Below, piece after piece: positions 21,501 to 33,456 of a stretch of DNA of 64,000 nt. Numbering within the stretch: the stretch's first letter is position 1; every line of letters begins with the position of its first letter. This DNA is from Moniliella sp. 'wahieum' (Eukaryota > Basidiomycota > Moniliellomycetes > Moniliellales > Moniliellaceae). The stretch is taken from assembly GCA_003971905.1 (NCBI GenBank), contig RSEE01000006.1, positions 930,001 through 994,000 of the forward strand, given 5' to 3'. A program made the translations under genes and the position numbers. Under the pieces are notes generated by a model. The model did not search any database. It was not told the origin of the DNA and worked only from the letters and a program-made list of their open reading frames with translations.

Positions 21501-24500
21501 CTTGCGGCCGGTCGGACGGTGGGGCCGAGGGGGAGGGGGAAACAAGATTACTGCCCAGGGGTAACGCGACCGTGTCCTGGTCAGCAAGCGCGACTGGAGC
21601 AGGAGGAGGAGGGCGGGGGAGCGGGGAAGGCTTCGAGTAAGTTGGAGGTGACGTTCAAGCGGTACAGCGAAGCGCAGTGCCAGATCGAAGCAGGTAGATG
21701 CTTGAGGTTGTTGTTTTGAATGTTGAGGCCGGTCAGGTTGCGCAGGTTGCCAATCGAGTCGGGGAGGGGGGTGACGAGGTTGTTGTTGCTGACGCTAAAG
21801 ACGACCAAGTTGGTCAGCTGGCCGAGCGAGTCGGGCAAGGTGACGAATTGGTTGCGGTCCAGCACCAGCTCGGTGAGCGAAGGCAGTAAGCGGAACAGCC
21901 CTTCGTCCAAACGTGCCATGTTGGTCGAGCTCAAGTTAAGGCTGGTCAGGTCCGAGGCCGACAAGGCACCGAGCGAAACTTTGGTCATGGGGTTCTGACC
22001 CACTTCGAGAATGCGCATCTTGGCACCCAACGTGGCTTCAAAGTGACGGATCTGGTTGTGCTCGCACTTGACCACATTGACCCGCGGCATGGCAAACAGG
22101 ATCGACACATCGTGCAACAGGTTGCGACGCAAATCGATGGTTTGCAAATTGGTCAGTTGTGCCATCTGGTCCGGAAGATGCTCCAGGGAGTTGCCCACGA
22201 CTTTGAGATGTTCAAGCTGGGTCAAGTGTCCCATCTCGGCGGGGAGGGTATGCAAGTTGTTAAACGAAACATCGAGATCGGCCAAGTTGGGCAGCTGGGT
22301 AATCACGGGCGGCAGCACGTCAAATCGATTGTTGGACAAATGAAGCGTGCGAAGCGTGTCCACGTTGGCCACCCACGACGGCAACTGGTACAATCGGTTG
22401 TTCTGCGCCTTGATGGAGCACAGCTTGGGGCATGCCTCTAGCGACGGTTCGAGTTGCAAGATGCGATTGTTACTCACGTCCAAGTGGGTCAGCGACGCCG
22501 ACACACGCACCCCGGCCGGGATGCGCTTCAGAGCCAAGTTGGTCAAGATCAGACGGCGAAGGTGGGTACACATTTGCACAAAGTCGGCCGGAACGTCCGG
22601 GATGGGGTTGCCCGACAGGTCCAACGCCAAGATCCAGTCCGCATGCTTGTACAGAAAGATGGGAACCATCTCCAAGTTGCGTGCGTGCAGGTCTAAGATG
22701 GCATAGCGGTCAGGATCGTTGCCAAAACTATCCGAGTCAAAGGTGGGGACAAAATCGGGACGGTAGATAAACTTGAGAAAGTAGGACAAGTCTTCCTTGC
22801 CAAGCTCCTCCAAGCCGTCGGCGTCGGTATACCCTGCCTGCATCAGACGGCGGCGCTGCAGCACCGCAGGCCGCTCGTTGGCACCCAGGGGACGTTCTGG
22901 CACAAAGCAGGTCAGTTGCGCAATCCAGAACACAGTGCATACTCCAGGAGCCTAGGCCACCGAAGCCAACAGCACGAGTCAATCAACGTACCGGCACCCT
23001 TGTCCCACACAAACAAACGGAACGAGTGGCCCAACGACCCAAGCGACGGTTTGCGCATCAAACTTGCCTTGGTCTCCTGCACTGTCGTCTGCAGCGTCAG
23101 GCCTAGGGTAGTAAACGAACCATCGGGCAACCAGATCCGAACCAGGTGCACCCGTCCCGTCTCCCCGCCCGAAGCTCGCGGTCGGGCCAAACGGCGCATA
23201 GGCTCGCTCGCCATCACCACGTGACGGTACACCGACAAGAGATCCGGCCCGCCGCCTTCCTCGGTCCAACCGCCCGGCGCCGCCGCGCCATCGACCGTCG
23301 AAAACGGCATACCCACCGGCACCGGCGCCAACGACGAGTGGTGAGACGCAATCGACGGACTCGCCGTTCGCTCTCCGGCACCCAGCATCCATCCATGAGG
23401 GGCACCGCCGTCTCGGGCAAGCCGGCAAGCGGTACTGGTGGCGCCCCAGTACGCCTGGCGTGGCGACGCGGGCGCCGGCGACGCGTACCGCGACGGCGGC
23501 TCGGACGAAGCCACCTCTTTGGGTCCTCGCGATGGTTGTGGGTGTAGTGGGTATGGTGGTGGTGGCCGTATCGGCCAAGACCAGGCACGCGGGGCGCATT
23601 GTTGCGCAAGCCACCCAAGAGAGACGCTGCGGTACCCACTGCGCCCGAGGCGGCAGCCAGTGCGCCTCCGCCGCCGCGGGCGTTCCGCGGCACAGACTTT
23701 TTGGGCGCCGCGGTGGAGTGGTGGGCAGAGGCCGAGTGGCCCGAATGGTTGGAATGGGTCGAATGGCCCGAATGGTTCGAATGGTTCGAATGCGTTGAAT
23801 GGTTCGACCGAACCGAGCGGAGCGACTGGGCGGGATGCGACGACCGTTCCGTGCCGGAACGATTCAGCGAGAGGAGGCGTCAGGCAAGAGACCTGGACCC
23901 GAACCTGGGCCCGGGCTTGGCCCAGGAAAACCGACGTCGAGCCCGATCTTCGTCGCACCGCCCGCCCCAGCGTGGCCGTGGCTGTGGCTACCGGCCCAAG
24001 TGGGAAAAAGGAGGATTCGGGGGACGAGCTGCGAACAGGAACGGGGGGGACGCCTGGCGTCGGTGGATCGTCTACCGTTGGCTTGGGCATCGGGGTGTAA
24101 TCAAGCCCACCGGTCGGGTCCTCGCCCGACCGACTCGGCACTATCGTCGTCGCCTTGCACGGCCCACGAATCGGGCGCCATCCACGTGCTCGGCCCTGGT
24201 ACGGCGCACTGGCCGGCGGCTCCCTCCCAGACACGGGCGACGACAAGACGCTCAACGATTGGGTCCGAGTACTGTGGGGCAGATCCGCCTCCGCCTCCGC
24301 ATCTGCCTCTGCATTGTCTCCGTCTCTTCTCCCTTCTCGTCCTCCTCGTCTTCTGCCTCGTTCTCCTCCTCCTCTTCCTCCTCCTCTTCCTCCCCCTCCT
24401 CCCCTCGTCGTGAGGTGGAAGAAGGTGGAGAAGGCGGATTGACCGCCCAACTGTCCGGCGCAGACCACGAGGCAGCGGCCAAGACCGATCCTGATCCTGA

Positions 24501-27048
24501 TCCCGATCCCGATCCTGATCCGGAGCCCAAGCCTGAGAAACTGTGTGCGGACGTGCGCGCCTCGGACCCAGGATCGGGCTGCCCTGCCAGCGTGTTGGCG
24601 CGGCTGGCCGACCTGCGCGGCACAGGCTGCAGTGGCGGCCGGGGCGGCGCCGAGACGGCGGTCGGGGTCAAGGCGCCGGCGCACGGACCAAGGGGGACAA
24701 GGAAGGGAGAAATGGGGTGAATCGGGCGCCGCGCGTGTCCGAGTGAGAACGAGGTCGGGTGGTGAAACGCGGGCTGGCGCTCGCTCCGGGTCGGGACCCC
24801 GTAGGAGCCGGCGGCGCAGGCACCGCTCGGCCGCTCCCTGCTTCCTCCGCCACGGGCGGTTCGACCCGAATCACGGGCGAGTCAGAGCGGAGGACCGGGT
24901 GGGCGGGAGGATGCGCGAGAGCGTGCACGGGAAGCGGAGAGGAGGCGCGCGAGGAGGGCGCACACGATGGTGCCCGCGATGGTGTCCGCGATGGTGTCCG
25001 CGATGGTGCCCGCGACGTTGACCCCGAGCCCGAGCCCGGGGCCGGACGAGAGGTGGAGCGGGAGCGAGACTGGGATGAGGCACGAGCCAAGCGGCGGGGA
25101 TCGACAAAGGCGGCCACATCGCTGGGATCAAACCGAAGATCGATCGTTGCGGCAGGCGCGTGGGCCAACGAGTCGGGCGGGCGGGTATAAAGCTGCTTTC
25201 GTGCGAAATGGGTGCGGTGGGACTACTAGCTCGATAAGGCGGCAGGGTGTAGGGATGGGCCGGAGCAAAGAAGGACCAAGGCCCACCCACCTCACCGGAG
25301 GTGAGGTGGGCAGGGACGGAGGATGCGGGGGGGTGGGGTGGGTAGCGAAGCGGAGGAGCGGGTGGGGTGGTGGGTCGGAGCGTGCGTGTGTGCATGTACG
25401 GGAGAAGTGGCGGGCAAAGGGAGGAGGGGCGGAGGCGGCGCCGCTGGCGCCGCTGGCGGCAGCAAGGAGATGGTGCAGCTGGGATTGAGCCTGGGAAGAG
25501 GCACGGGGCGTATGTTTTTGAACAGGCCTCCCAAATGGAGGCGGCGATGAGGGGGATCGGGGGCAGGCTCCTGGGCCTTGCCAGCGGGGCGCAGGGAAGT
25601 ATCCGACGAGGAAGGGCTGAGCACGGTAGTGAATCCAGTATCCAGCGACTGGTGCGACTGGGCGTCGTGGGCCGCATGCTTCTTGGACTGAAAGGGCAAA
25701 GGGGGGCAGATGTGAGCAACAGGGACGGTCAGAGAGGGGGGCAACGAAGCCTGCCCAGCCATTGAGGCTGGCGACGCAGCGCGACGACAAGGGGATTGCC
25801 TCGGAAAACGTACCTGGGAGAGGGAGCGGGTGACGGAGGCGGAGCGGGACGCGGAGGCGGAGGCTGATCGTGGGGTCGAAGCGGAGCGGGAACCAGGCGG
25901 CGGGCTGGGCGAATGGCGGGCGGGGGCCGTGCGCGGGGATGTGGGAAGAGATGGGGCATGCGCAATTGGAGGCAGAGGAGGGACCAAGGCCATTGCCTGC
26001 GTTGGCCAGCAGCGGGAAGAAGCCGTGGTGCGGCACGGGAGCGGGTGGGGCCAAAGACTCCGACGCATGGGTGCAGCTTGTGGTGGGCGACGTGGGCGAG
26101 GGGGGAGCTGTCTCAGGGTCAGGGGCATCTGAGTCGGGGTTTGCGAGCCAGGGCGGGGCGAGCGGAGGGGAGGCTGAGCCCTCGGGCAACGAGGCTTCGC
26201 CCGACGGCCGAGCCTCGATCCAGCCGGGCCGCTCGACGTCCAGGAAGCCGCAGCGGTGGGAGACGGCGGTTGGTACTGGGGCCTGAACTGTCCGCCTGGC
26301 TCCTCGGCGGTGCTGTCTCGGGTTCTTCCATGCCCAGCCCGAGTCCCAGGGCGCTGGGGGTGCTGTCGTAGCTGGAGTCCGCGTGTGAGAGCGGCGGGCC
26401 ATGGACGCGAGTACGGGTACCTGGAGGCATGCGGAGAGGGTGAGGGCGATGGGGACGGGACCGGGGAGAGGGCGAGCGCGGAGAGGCGGAGGCGGAAGCG
26501 GAAGCGGATGCAGATGCAGCCGCTGAGGCAGGCGCGTTCCAGCCACCGGGGTGGCTCGGCGGGATGAGGGGGGAGGGGGAGGGGGGCTACGGAGGGGCGG
26601 GGGCGCGGCGCGGAGGCGGCGGTCGCGGCCACGGCCTGCGCTCTGTGCGTTCTGGGGGGGGGCAGAGGGGGTGGGGTGGTGTGCTGAGGGTGGGTGGCGT
26701 GGGTGGCGTGCTTGAGGATGGAAAGGAGGGTGCCGCCGCTGCGCTTGGCGGTGCGGGCGACGAGAGTGGTGGGAGGGCGCGGAGGAGGCGGCGCCGGCGG
26801 AGGAGGTGGGGGGGTGGTGCTGGAGACGCTGACCGGCTGGACGAGCGGGCGGCGTTGGGGCATTGGGGGAGGGGGGGGGGATGGTGGGGGGGGATGCAGA
26901 TGGTGGGGATGCGGATGCGGATGCGGATGGATGCGGATGCGGATGGTGAGGATGCGGATGCGGATGGTGAGGATGCGGATGCGAAGGCCAAGATTGAGGC
27001 GGCGTGGCTTGGTGGGAGTACACCGGTGAATATTGAATGCCCGCCCAT
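18457..27048 (-). CDS. UAC1: Adenylate cyclase, Ustilago Uac1 / yeast Cyr1 type
   Basis: Makes cAMP for PKA signalling. N to C: a long disordered Pro/Ser region (about 27,050-23,220, with SG, acidic, FxPF and SRTP repeats); a Ras-association domain (VRIWLPDGSFTTLGLTLQ to FRLFVWDKGAE, about 23,160-22,994); then, after intron 22897-22993, about 20 leucine-rich repeats (22,890-21,050, intact over 1.3 kb). A PP2C-like domain follows (LLGLFDGRG at about 20,760; YGGDESIMVMILS at about 20,050). The class III cyclase domain has CFTDIQNSTRLW (about 19,840), VEGDGMM before an intron (about 19,705-19,618) and [25 protein letters not shown] shortened here to its core GIHWG..DYFG (about 19,420). Both metal-binding Asp positions are present. 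Frameshifts are frequent in the PP2C, C-terminal and N-terminal parts. The start is uncertain: 27048 is the best ATG, and upstream frames use non-ATG codons. The last about 35 residues derive from a minisatellite, so the true stop may differ. Confidence 0.85.
23734..23816. repeat. 9-bp imperfect repeats coding xPF units in the adenylate cyclase linker
   Basis: GAATGGTTC/GAATGGCCC units repeat about nine times. On the coding (-) strand they give FEPFEPFGPFDPFQPFGPLG, a phenylalanine-proline repeat in the disordered N-terminal region. Confidence 0.8.
24487..24521. repeat. GATCCT/GATCCC hexanucleotide array
   Basis: About six 6-bp units. In the adenylate cyclase reading direction they code alternating Ser-Gly. 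Frame-neutral microsatellite in the disordered N-terminal region. Confidence 0.8.
24966..25013. repeat. Four 12-bp tandem repeats (GATGGTGYCCGC)
   Basis: Units at 24966, 24978, 24990 and 25002. On (-) they code SRTP/SRAP repeats in the disordered N-terminal region of adenylate cyclase. Confidence 0.85.
26908..26983. repeat. GATGCG hexanucleotide microsatellite
   Basis: About twelve GATGCG units with GATGGT(GAG) interruptions. Lies close to the presumed start of adenylate cyclase, where it makes the choice of frame and start uncertain. Confidence 0.8.
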
Positions 27049-27517
27049 CCCTTGCAGCTGCCTCTTGCCTGCGCTCGCACCAGCCAGCGGCGGCCGTCTG
27101 GGACAGAGGAGAGGGTGCTGAGTCTGCGGCTGACTGTTCACTCACGCGTCACGCTGCCTCTCCACCCCAGCCCCCGCTCAGCACAGCGCCCCCGCGCCCC
27201 GCCCGGCCGCCGTCGATAACAACGATCATCGGCCACCCACCACTGCCCCCCCGCCGCCCCCGCCGACAGCACCACGCCAGACAGCCACACCCGACGGCAG
27301 CATCCGCATTTCAATTTCATTTCACCACGTGACATGTCGCATGGCCTGTGCCTGTGCGCCGCCCCGACGCCATCCCCACCGCCTGCCTGCCAGCCGCACG
27401 GGGGCCACCGCCATCGGTCCCCCCAGCAGAAACGTAGCCGTCCATAGATAGAAATACAGTATGCATCGCGCATCGTCCATCAAGTCATGGCCAGCGCGCT
27501 CAGTGCTCAACTCGAGC
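27049..27517. other. Intergenic, adenylate cyclase promoter region
   Basis: About 470 bp between two (-) genes. It has an ACGCGT site (27144-27149) about 100 bp upstream of the cyclase ATG candidate and a C-rich tract around 27,240-27,290. No gene recognised. Confidence 0.45.
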
Positions 27518-28685
27518 TCAGCCCTCAGCTCCGCCCTCAGCCTCAGCACTCGGCTGCCCCCCAAAGCGCAGGCGCTGGTACTCGGCATACGTCCTGGGCC
27601 ACGGCCCGGCGTTCATCACCGTGCACGCCCCGCCCCGCCCCGCCTCCCCGCAGCCTGCCCGCCCAGCATCTTCACAGCTACACGTCCCTCCCAGCCAGCG
27701 CGGCAGTGCGTCGGGCGCAGCCCACTCGCCCAACGCGTGCTGAAAGTCGCTGCCCTGGATGTCAATCTTGTCGCGCGTGGCGGGCGGCAACCAGGCCCGG
27801 ATCGAAGCAAAGATCTTGGCAAACACCCAGGGCGCATTGACAATCACAATCTGGCCCGACAGCTCGGGGAAAATCGTGTCGAGCAGGCTGAGCAGCGTGT
27901 TCAATTCGCTCTTCATCGCCCAAAACGTGCCAAAGCCCAAGCCTTGGACATTGATGATCATCAAGTGCTCGTCCACCGTGCGAGGCACCTGGGCCGAAGC
28001 CCACGCATATTGGTACCGTATCGCCCGCTCCAGCGTGACGGCAAGTTGGCCACAATCTCTGCCCCCGTGACCCGCCCAAAATCGCCTTGGTATCCACCTG
28101 CCCTAGATCTTGGATCAGAATCGGCCGGCCGAGCCGGTCGTCGGTCTTGTGGAAATACATGCGCCACCCGTGCTCGGCCACAAAGCAGGCGTGCTCCCAC
28201 TCCCACCCGCTCGCCAACTTGTCTTCCAACCCCAACGGCAGCACCCCCGCTTCGGCTTCCACCGCCGCCGCGGCCGGATCGTGCGGAGACATGTACTTGA
28301 ATCGATGCGCACTACGGTACATGTCCATCGCAGCCGGTACGTTCCAATCGCGCGCACGCAACCAGCGCAACAGATGAATCCGCTGTTGCGTCGCCAAGCT
28401 GGGCAGACCACCACGTGCCTCGACCTCGGCCGAGGGAGGGGCGGGCCCGCCAGCTCCCCTTCCTTCCCGGCCAAAGGGGCAGGAAGATGGGGCACGGCAT
28501 CGGGTCGGACGACGGCAGCAGGATGGATGCGGTCAACAGGCGTAGGGAACGCATGCAGCTCCGCCTGCTTGTGCAGCCCAACCACAAAATGCCCCAAGGC
28601 CGTCTCTTGCTCCGCAGTCAAGTTGCCCACATGGCCAGCAGAATGGCGGAGCTGGTGACCACGGGCTCCAGTCCATGGCGCTCAT
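27518..28685 (-). CDS. Sec14-like CRAL-TRIO phospholipid transfer protein
   Basis: Sec14 proteins exchange phosphatidylinositol and phosphatidylcholine and control Golgi/endosome phosphoinositides. Three frames together give the family order: GNLTAEQETALGHFV (N-terminal helix, about 28,630-28,585), LLRWLRARDWNVPAAMDMY (CRAL-TRIO N, about 28,370), the GRPILIQDLGQVDTKAI strand (about 28,110), and MIINVQGLGFGTFW (about 27,955). Then come FPELSGQIVIVNAPWVF and KIDIQGSDF, ending in a short Ala/Gly/Glu tail. The start is the MSAMDW ATG at 28685 (an alternative is 28676). A one-base shift separates it from GNLTAEQE, so the exact N-terminus is tentative. About 385 aa. Further frame changes occur near 28,500, 28,400 and 28,080. 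The identity is secure; which Sec14 subfamily is not. Confidence 0.85.
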
Positions 28686-28854
28686 GGCGTGCGAGCTCGC
28701 GCGCAGGTGCCTTGGAAAGAAGCGAGCTGGGTATGGTGGCCGCTGCAGCGCGCACGCCCAGCTTGCCGACGCTGACGCCCCGGCAGACACGGGCGCAGAA
28801 CGTACGGCGACACCTTCTCGCACGGGCGCACAGGGCGTGGAGCCGCTGCCAAAG

Positions 28855-29886
28855 CTAGCGAAGGACCAGAGAGCGGGCTGTGCAGTCCAGGCGACGACGA
28901 AGCCAAGCCGGATTCCAACGCCAAGGGCCGTCGCTGACGATTCTGCCGACCCAGCCGTTGACGCAATCGTCCCACTCGATCGCTCCTGTCATCCGCGCGG
29001 TAGACAGGTGGGGGGCCAATGCCGCCGCCGCCGCTGGGTCCCGCAGCTTGCGTCGCAAGCGCAACGATGAGGGCCGGAAGAAAACAATTTGAGCGAAGAG
29101 CGGGAACGTTGGAGCGCACCGAGCGGGCCGAGCGAAGCGAGGCCGAGGCAGTAGAAGTTGCGGCTCGGCGCTGTGCCGCTGGGCGTCGTGCCGTTGGACG
29201 TCGTGCCGTTGGGCGTCGTGCCGTTGGGCGTCGAACGAAGCGGCACGCCAGCTCCAGCTAACTCCAGCTCCAGCTCGCGCGGCATCGTCCACAGCCGCCC
29301 GCGATTGCAGTGGGTTGCGACCCTGCCAGCGTGGCCAGCCGCTGGTCCAGCAGCGAAGCAGGCGCACGTGCGCACGGCCACGCTCCCACTCGCCACTGGG
29401 AGCAGAGCGGGGAGGGGAGCGGACGCGGCGCGGGAATGGGGCGAAAGGGGGGAGGAGCCTACGACGCGGCGCGAGAGGGGGTGTCATGGGACACGAGCGA
29501 TTTGAGCCGGCCGTGATGGGGGCGGGACGAAGGGGGAGTGGATGCGGGGAGGCAGGCGGCGGGGTGAGGGGGGCAGTGGTGTGGTGGCGAGTGTGATGGG
29601 GTGGAGCATCGGGGGCAGAGACGTGGTGCTGCTGTGGGCGGGCGAGGGATGTGTGGGCGGTGTGGAAGTGTCGATGCTGGGGAGCGGCTGGAACGGGGGC
29701 ATGGAGCCAAGGCTGGCGGGGGTGGTGGAGGGGGTGGCCGAGGCAGTCTTGGTGCGGGGCGGGACGGGCGCGGTGGGGGAGGCTCAGCGCGCAGCTTGCG
29801 CTGCAGCCCACCATTGGCTGAGGTTCTTGATGGTCAGATTCCTCTCTCTGTACTACTCTACTGGTGTCATATCGTTTACAGACCAA
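28855..29886 (-). other. Unassigned 343-codon open frame, C-rich, doubtful
   Basis: Open for 343 codons but without an ATG at its 5' end and rich in Pro/His/Ala from C-rich DNA. Only the 3' third (SLRLRRKLRDPAAAAAL, IEWDDCVNGWVGRIVSDGP) looks protein-like. It could be a short hypothetical gene or a 5' extension of the Sec14-like gene. It could equally be chance in GC-rich DNA. Confidence 0.2.
29173..29232. repeat. Four 15-bp tandem repeats (GTGCCGTTGGGCGTC)
   Basis: Units at 29173, 29188, 29203 and 29218 with one or two substitutions. Codes DAQRH-type units on (-) and VPLGV-type units on (+). Confidence 0.85.
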
Positions 29887-30897
29887 GAAACGCTATGCCT
29901 CCACCGACCTGCTCGGCCTACGTGTGCTGCTCGTTGGCCTCAAACCGGTTAGGAAGCCAGAGGAGCTGGTAGCAGATTCTGGGCCCGCCATCCGTGTCCA
30001 TCCCCGAGGGTAGCGCGCGTGGATACAAACGAGCGTGGCAGACACTCGAGCGTACAACGTTCAGGTGAACGGTGAATCATCGACACTCCGTGAGACTGAC
30101 TGATGATATCATTTGCTGAACGTAAGCTGGGACAAAGAAAGAAACGCAGCTTGACCCTCTTGATTCAAAAAATGGGACAGCGGGTGTCATCAAATGGTGG
30201 TAACTCCACAGCGTAAGCAATGCCAGCGCAGCCCGTCAGCCAGCCAGCGCAGCGCAGCCCGTCCAGCGTATGGGCGCGAACATTCAGCCTACCCTTAGCC
30301 CTAGTCTCCAACGTGGAACAGCGGAACGGCGGACGATAGAACGGTGGCTATGCGATCCCGATGGAAGGCGCCGATGGAACGGTGGCTAAGGTGACTACGG
30401 TGGCCCCAGCCTGGCCCAGCACCCACACCTAGTAGCCAACCGTATGTAAAACTGCAAGGCCCGTCTGCAACCCTACAGTTCTGACCTAAGCAGTCCAGCC
30501 ACCCACCGCCAGTCTCGTCACGCGTCACGCGTCACCCCCCCGCCAACAAGAGATGCAGAGCACTGGTCCCCCGGGCAACTTCTAAGAGTGCTACTATTCT
30601 CTTGTCGAGAAGGGGCTATGTAGCAGCGTCAGTGTGAGCAACAAACCAAGCAGTGTATGGGGAGATCACAAAACTAGCCCGAAGCCACAGTCAGTTTGTC
30701 GACGGCTGGTAGGGTCGCAGGTTGGGAAAGAGTAGCTGTTGCCGTCGATCTCCTCGGAAGTGTGTTCCGCTCCTTCTCAAGAACTACACCAGCTCACAGA
30801 GGCCTATACCCATCACCCTTGGTTCATAATCTTTCTTTCATGGCTCCAGATCAGTCCAATGGGATTTCGGGAGAGGCATCAAGAAAATGGCAGGGCT
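29887..30897. other. Intergenic, no gene seen; paired ACGCGT sites
   Basis: About 1 kb without a supported gene. A GCGTCAC 7-bp-period array at 30516-30535 holds ACGCGT at 30520-30525 and 30527-30532, the reverse complement of the array near 9,660. CAGCGCAGCCCGTC is repeated near 30,225-30,265. Confidence 0.5.
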
Positions 30898-31522
30898 TTA
30901 TGGCAGGGCCCGCTGCCCCCCCACCGCATCGCGGTCAAATCCATGCTGCTTGAGGCGGTTGCCCACCACCTTGTACCCACGAGGACTGGTGCGGCCCAGC
31001 ACCCCCCGAGATGACGTTGCCACGTTCATTGACCCACAGCGCGTCCCGGGCGTGCAGCAACTTGTGCTCCGGCGACAGATCCAACCGACGCACATTGTCC
31101 ACCCGGACCAACTCCTTCACTCGGAGCAGTTCACCCGCCACCGAGGCATGCTGCGGCAGGTAAACCGCATGCATACGGTGCCGCAAGCCCAACGCAGCAA
31201 TGACCCGACGCAAAAACCAGGGGGTACCCATCATACCACGGGCTTGCACCACGCGGAAATGGGTCGTAGGCCCCGGACCGAATTGGACGGGCCCGGCAGC
31301 GTCGGCGTCATGGGCAGAGGCCAGCTTAGGGGACGCCTCCTTCACCAATTCTTTGGTAAACGCCTTAGAAGGGTTATGAGCAGGGAGCGCATCGCCATCA
31401 ATCACCTCTTGCGTAGGCGCAGCCATCTGGTTGGTCCACGTCGAGGAGTGGCGCCCACCCAACAGGGCACTCGGGCGCATCGCCGCAAGCGGTGTCCGGA
31501 TCAGCAACGTGCGAGACAGCAT
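30898..31522 (-). CDS. MRPL33: Mitochondrial large-subunit ribosomal protein uL30m
   Basis: A component of the mitochondrial ribosome. ATG 31522 begins a basic/Ser/Thr-rich presequence (MLSRTLLIRTPLAAMRP). The uL30 fold follows: HFRVVQARGMMGTPWFLRRV, then ALGLRHRMHAVYLPQHA, then GELLRVKELVRVDNVRRLD. Downstream the true frame ends GRTSPRGYKVVGNRLKQHGF and stops at 30898. The longer upstream frame instead runs to 30935 because of one extra G in a six-G run near 31,010. About 207 aa. No intron seen. Identity from the uL30 core pattern; the yeast name Mrpl33 is by family. Confidence 0.86.
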
Positions 31523-32341
31523 GGTGAACTTTGGGGGGAATCAAACAGGATACAATGTCAGCCTGGTTCCCATTCGATTGAAGGAGCACGCGGGGGCAAC
31601 GTGGGTCGGGAGCAGCGAGGGACACTTGCGGCCAACAGGGACCGAATCAGTCCTACCCTCCCTAGCCCAGAGGAAGGAGGCCATTTTCGGTGCCAATTCG
31701 ACCCGCCCCCACCAGGTCGGAGATGCGGGTGTCCCATCGCCACGGGGATCGATGCAGAACATACCTGAGGCTGGTTTCCCAAGGAAGATGGTGCGGCACC
31801 GCGATGGAGACGACGTTGGACTGGCTCGCGGCAAATGGAGAAGGAATCTGGCCGCGGAACTCAGGTGGCTGAAGTTGAAATCCAGGAGCGGAATGAACAA
31901 TTACCCCGGACTCTCGGCGGGGGTGACTTATTTGTGGCCTAGTCGGACGCAGTGTTTTTTCCAGGCCTGCATATCTTCCGGGTTGGAAACCAGAATGGCG
32001 TGGGTGGGAGGGTACTGACCTGCAGACAAGGCCAATGGTATCCTAAGGGGGTGTACATCACTTGGCACAAATGTCGGTCGGTTGATGGAGCCTGGGGGAC
32101 GAAGCGTTATTTATCCTGTAGTGTGCGTATACAAAAAAGTCTTGCAAAAAATCTATGTAGAATCAAAGAGGGGGGGAGAAAGGGGGGCAATTCACATCAA
32201 GGGATAAGGGCACGTTGTTCGGACGTATTAGAAGAACTCGGCATCCTTCGGGATATGATGGAAGCGAGATTAAGCCCACAACAACAAAACTAGGGCTGGC
32301 AGTTACGCGTCTGTCTGCTACACTTTTTAAGAAAATACAGA
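31523..32341. other. Intergenic between uL30m and tRNA-Ala
   Basis: About 820 bp with no coding signal recognised. It holds the uL30m promoter and the tRNA 5' flank. RNA polymerase III tRNA promoters are internal. Confidence 0.45.
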
Positions 32342-32427
32342 GGGCGGATAGCTCAGTTGGTAGAGCGCACGCTTTGCATCTCGTCTGCGGTTGTGTGAGG
32401 TCTGGGGTTCGATTCCCTATTCGTCCA
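32342..32427 (+). tRNA. tRNA-Ala (anticodon TGC) with a 13-nt intron
   Basis: Full cloverleaf: acceptor GGGCGGA with TTCGTCC (G-U pairs at two positions) and discriminator A; D-arm GCTC-AGTTGGTA-GAGC; anticodon stem CACGC/GTGTG with anticodon TGC at 32375-32377; T-arm TGGGG-TTCGATT-CCCTA. The intron 32379-32391 sits at the canonical 37/38 position. Mature length 73 nt before CCA. A T-rich run directly follows the 3' end, as for RNA polymerase III termination. Confidence 0.95.
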
Positions 32428-32681
32428 TCCTTTTTCCTTTTCTTCCCCGCCGCCGCACACTCGCTAAAAGTTCGGAGGCACCAGGGACGCGTCCAGCTGC
32501 TGGGCGATCTTAGTAACCAAGAAGCACAGATGCGAAATGATTTTAACGACCACTCTGTTACAACTCTCTTACATTCAAGGCCAAATACCTGAGGACAAGC
32601 ATGTTTCTACGGAGGCCAGAGATAGAGGTAGATCATCATGGAAATGACTACAATTTTAAAAGGCAAGGCGCCAACTGCCCA

Positions 32682-33449
32682 TTAAAGGGCCTTCTTGGCA
32701 GCCTTAGCCAGGTGGGCCGAGTACTCCACAAAAGGAGTAGGGGGAGGAGGAATGTTGTTCCACAGGTTGGGCGTAAGGAAACCGTACGTCTTGGACACAG
32801 CCTCGAAAGTAGCCTTGATGAAGTTACCCATCGTGGCGGTCTGGCCAGACGACTGCGTGTAGCAGTCAGTCACACCGGCGAGCTGAAGCATGCGCTTCGA
32901 GGCGGGAGCAGCCACGATACCCGTACCACGGGGGGCAGGGACGAGACGGCACATGACCGACGCGGTCTTGCCGCTGACCTTCATGGGAACCGTGTGGGGC
33001 TCACCAAGAGCGGCGCCCCAGTACCCACGACGGACAGGGATGACCGAAAGCTTGGCCAGGTTAATCGCAGCGCGAATGGCGGTGGCAACCTCCTTGGCGC
33101 ACTTGACACCAAGACCCAAGTGACCATCCGAGTCACCGACGGCGACGAACGCCTTAAAGCGGGTACGCTGGCCAGCACGCGTCTGCTTCTGGACAGGGTG
33201 GATCTTCATCACCTCGTCCTTCAGCTTGGGAAGGAGCAGGTCCACAACCTGGTATTCCTTGATCGGGAGCGAGAAGAGGTAGATTTCCTCAATCGACTTG
33301 ATCTTGCCGTCCTTGACCAGACGACCGACCGAAGTAACGGGAACCCACTCCTCCTTCTCGCCACCACGCGCACCACGGCGCCCACGGCGGCCGCGGCCAC
33401 CACGGTCACGACCAAACCCACCACGTCCACGAGGAGCAGCGTCAGCCAT
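32682..33449 (-). CDS. RPS2: 40S ribosomal protein uS5 (Rps2)
   Basis: Essential small-subunit protein near the mRNA entry site and decoding centre. Intact 255-aa frame. RG/GGR-rich N-terminus (residues 6-32) typical of eukaryotic uS5, which is a target of arginine methylation in known homologues. The S5 N-terminal dsRNA-binding-like motif [19 protein letters not shown] follows, then the C-terminal domain with [20 protein letters not shown] and [19 protein letters not shown]. Yeast Rps2 is 254 aa, so the length matches. ATG at 33449 is the only start that preserves the conserved N-terminus. Its 5' UTR probably contains an intron (separate entry). No frameshift. Confidence 0.97.
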   Translation of the reverse strand: MADAAPRGRGGFGRDRGGRGRRGRRGARGGEKEEWVPVTSVGRLVKDGKIKSIEEIYLFSLPIKEYQVVDLLLPKLKDEVMKIHPVQKQTRAGQRTRFKAFVAVGDSDGHLGLGVKCAKEVATAIRAAINLAKLSVIPVRRGYWGAALGEPHTVPMKVSGKTASVMCRLVPAPRGTGIVAAPASKRMLQLAGVTDCYTQSSGQTATMGNFIKATFEAVSKTYGFLTPNLWNNIPPPPTPFVEYSAHLAKAAKKAL

Positions 33450-33456
33450 ATTGAGT

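Noticed and set aside
23599-24720. 373-codon (+) open frame rich in Arg/Ser/Asp-Pro
   Set aside because: Opposite strand of the adenylate cyclase N-terminal repeats; composition follows from the microsatellites.
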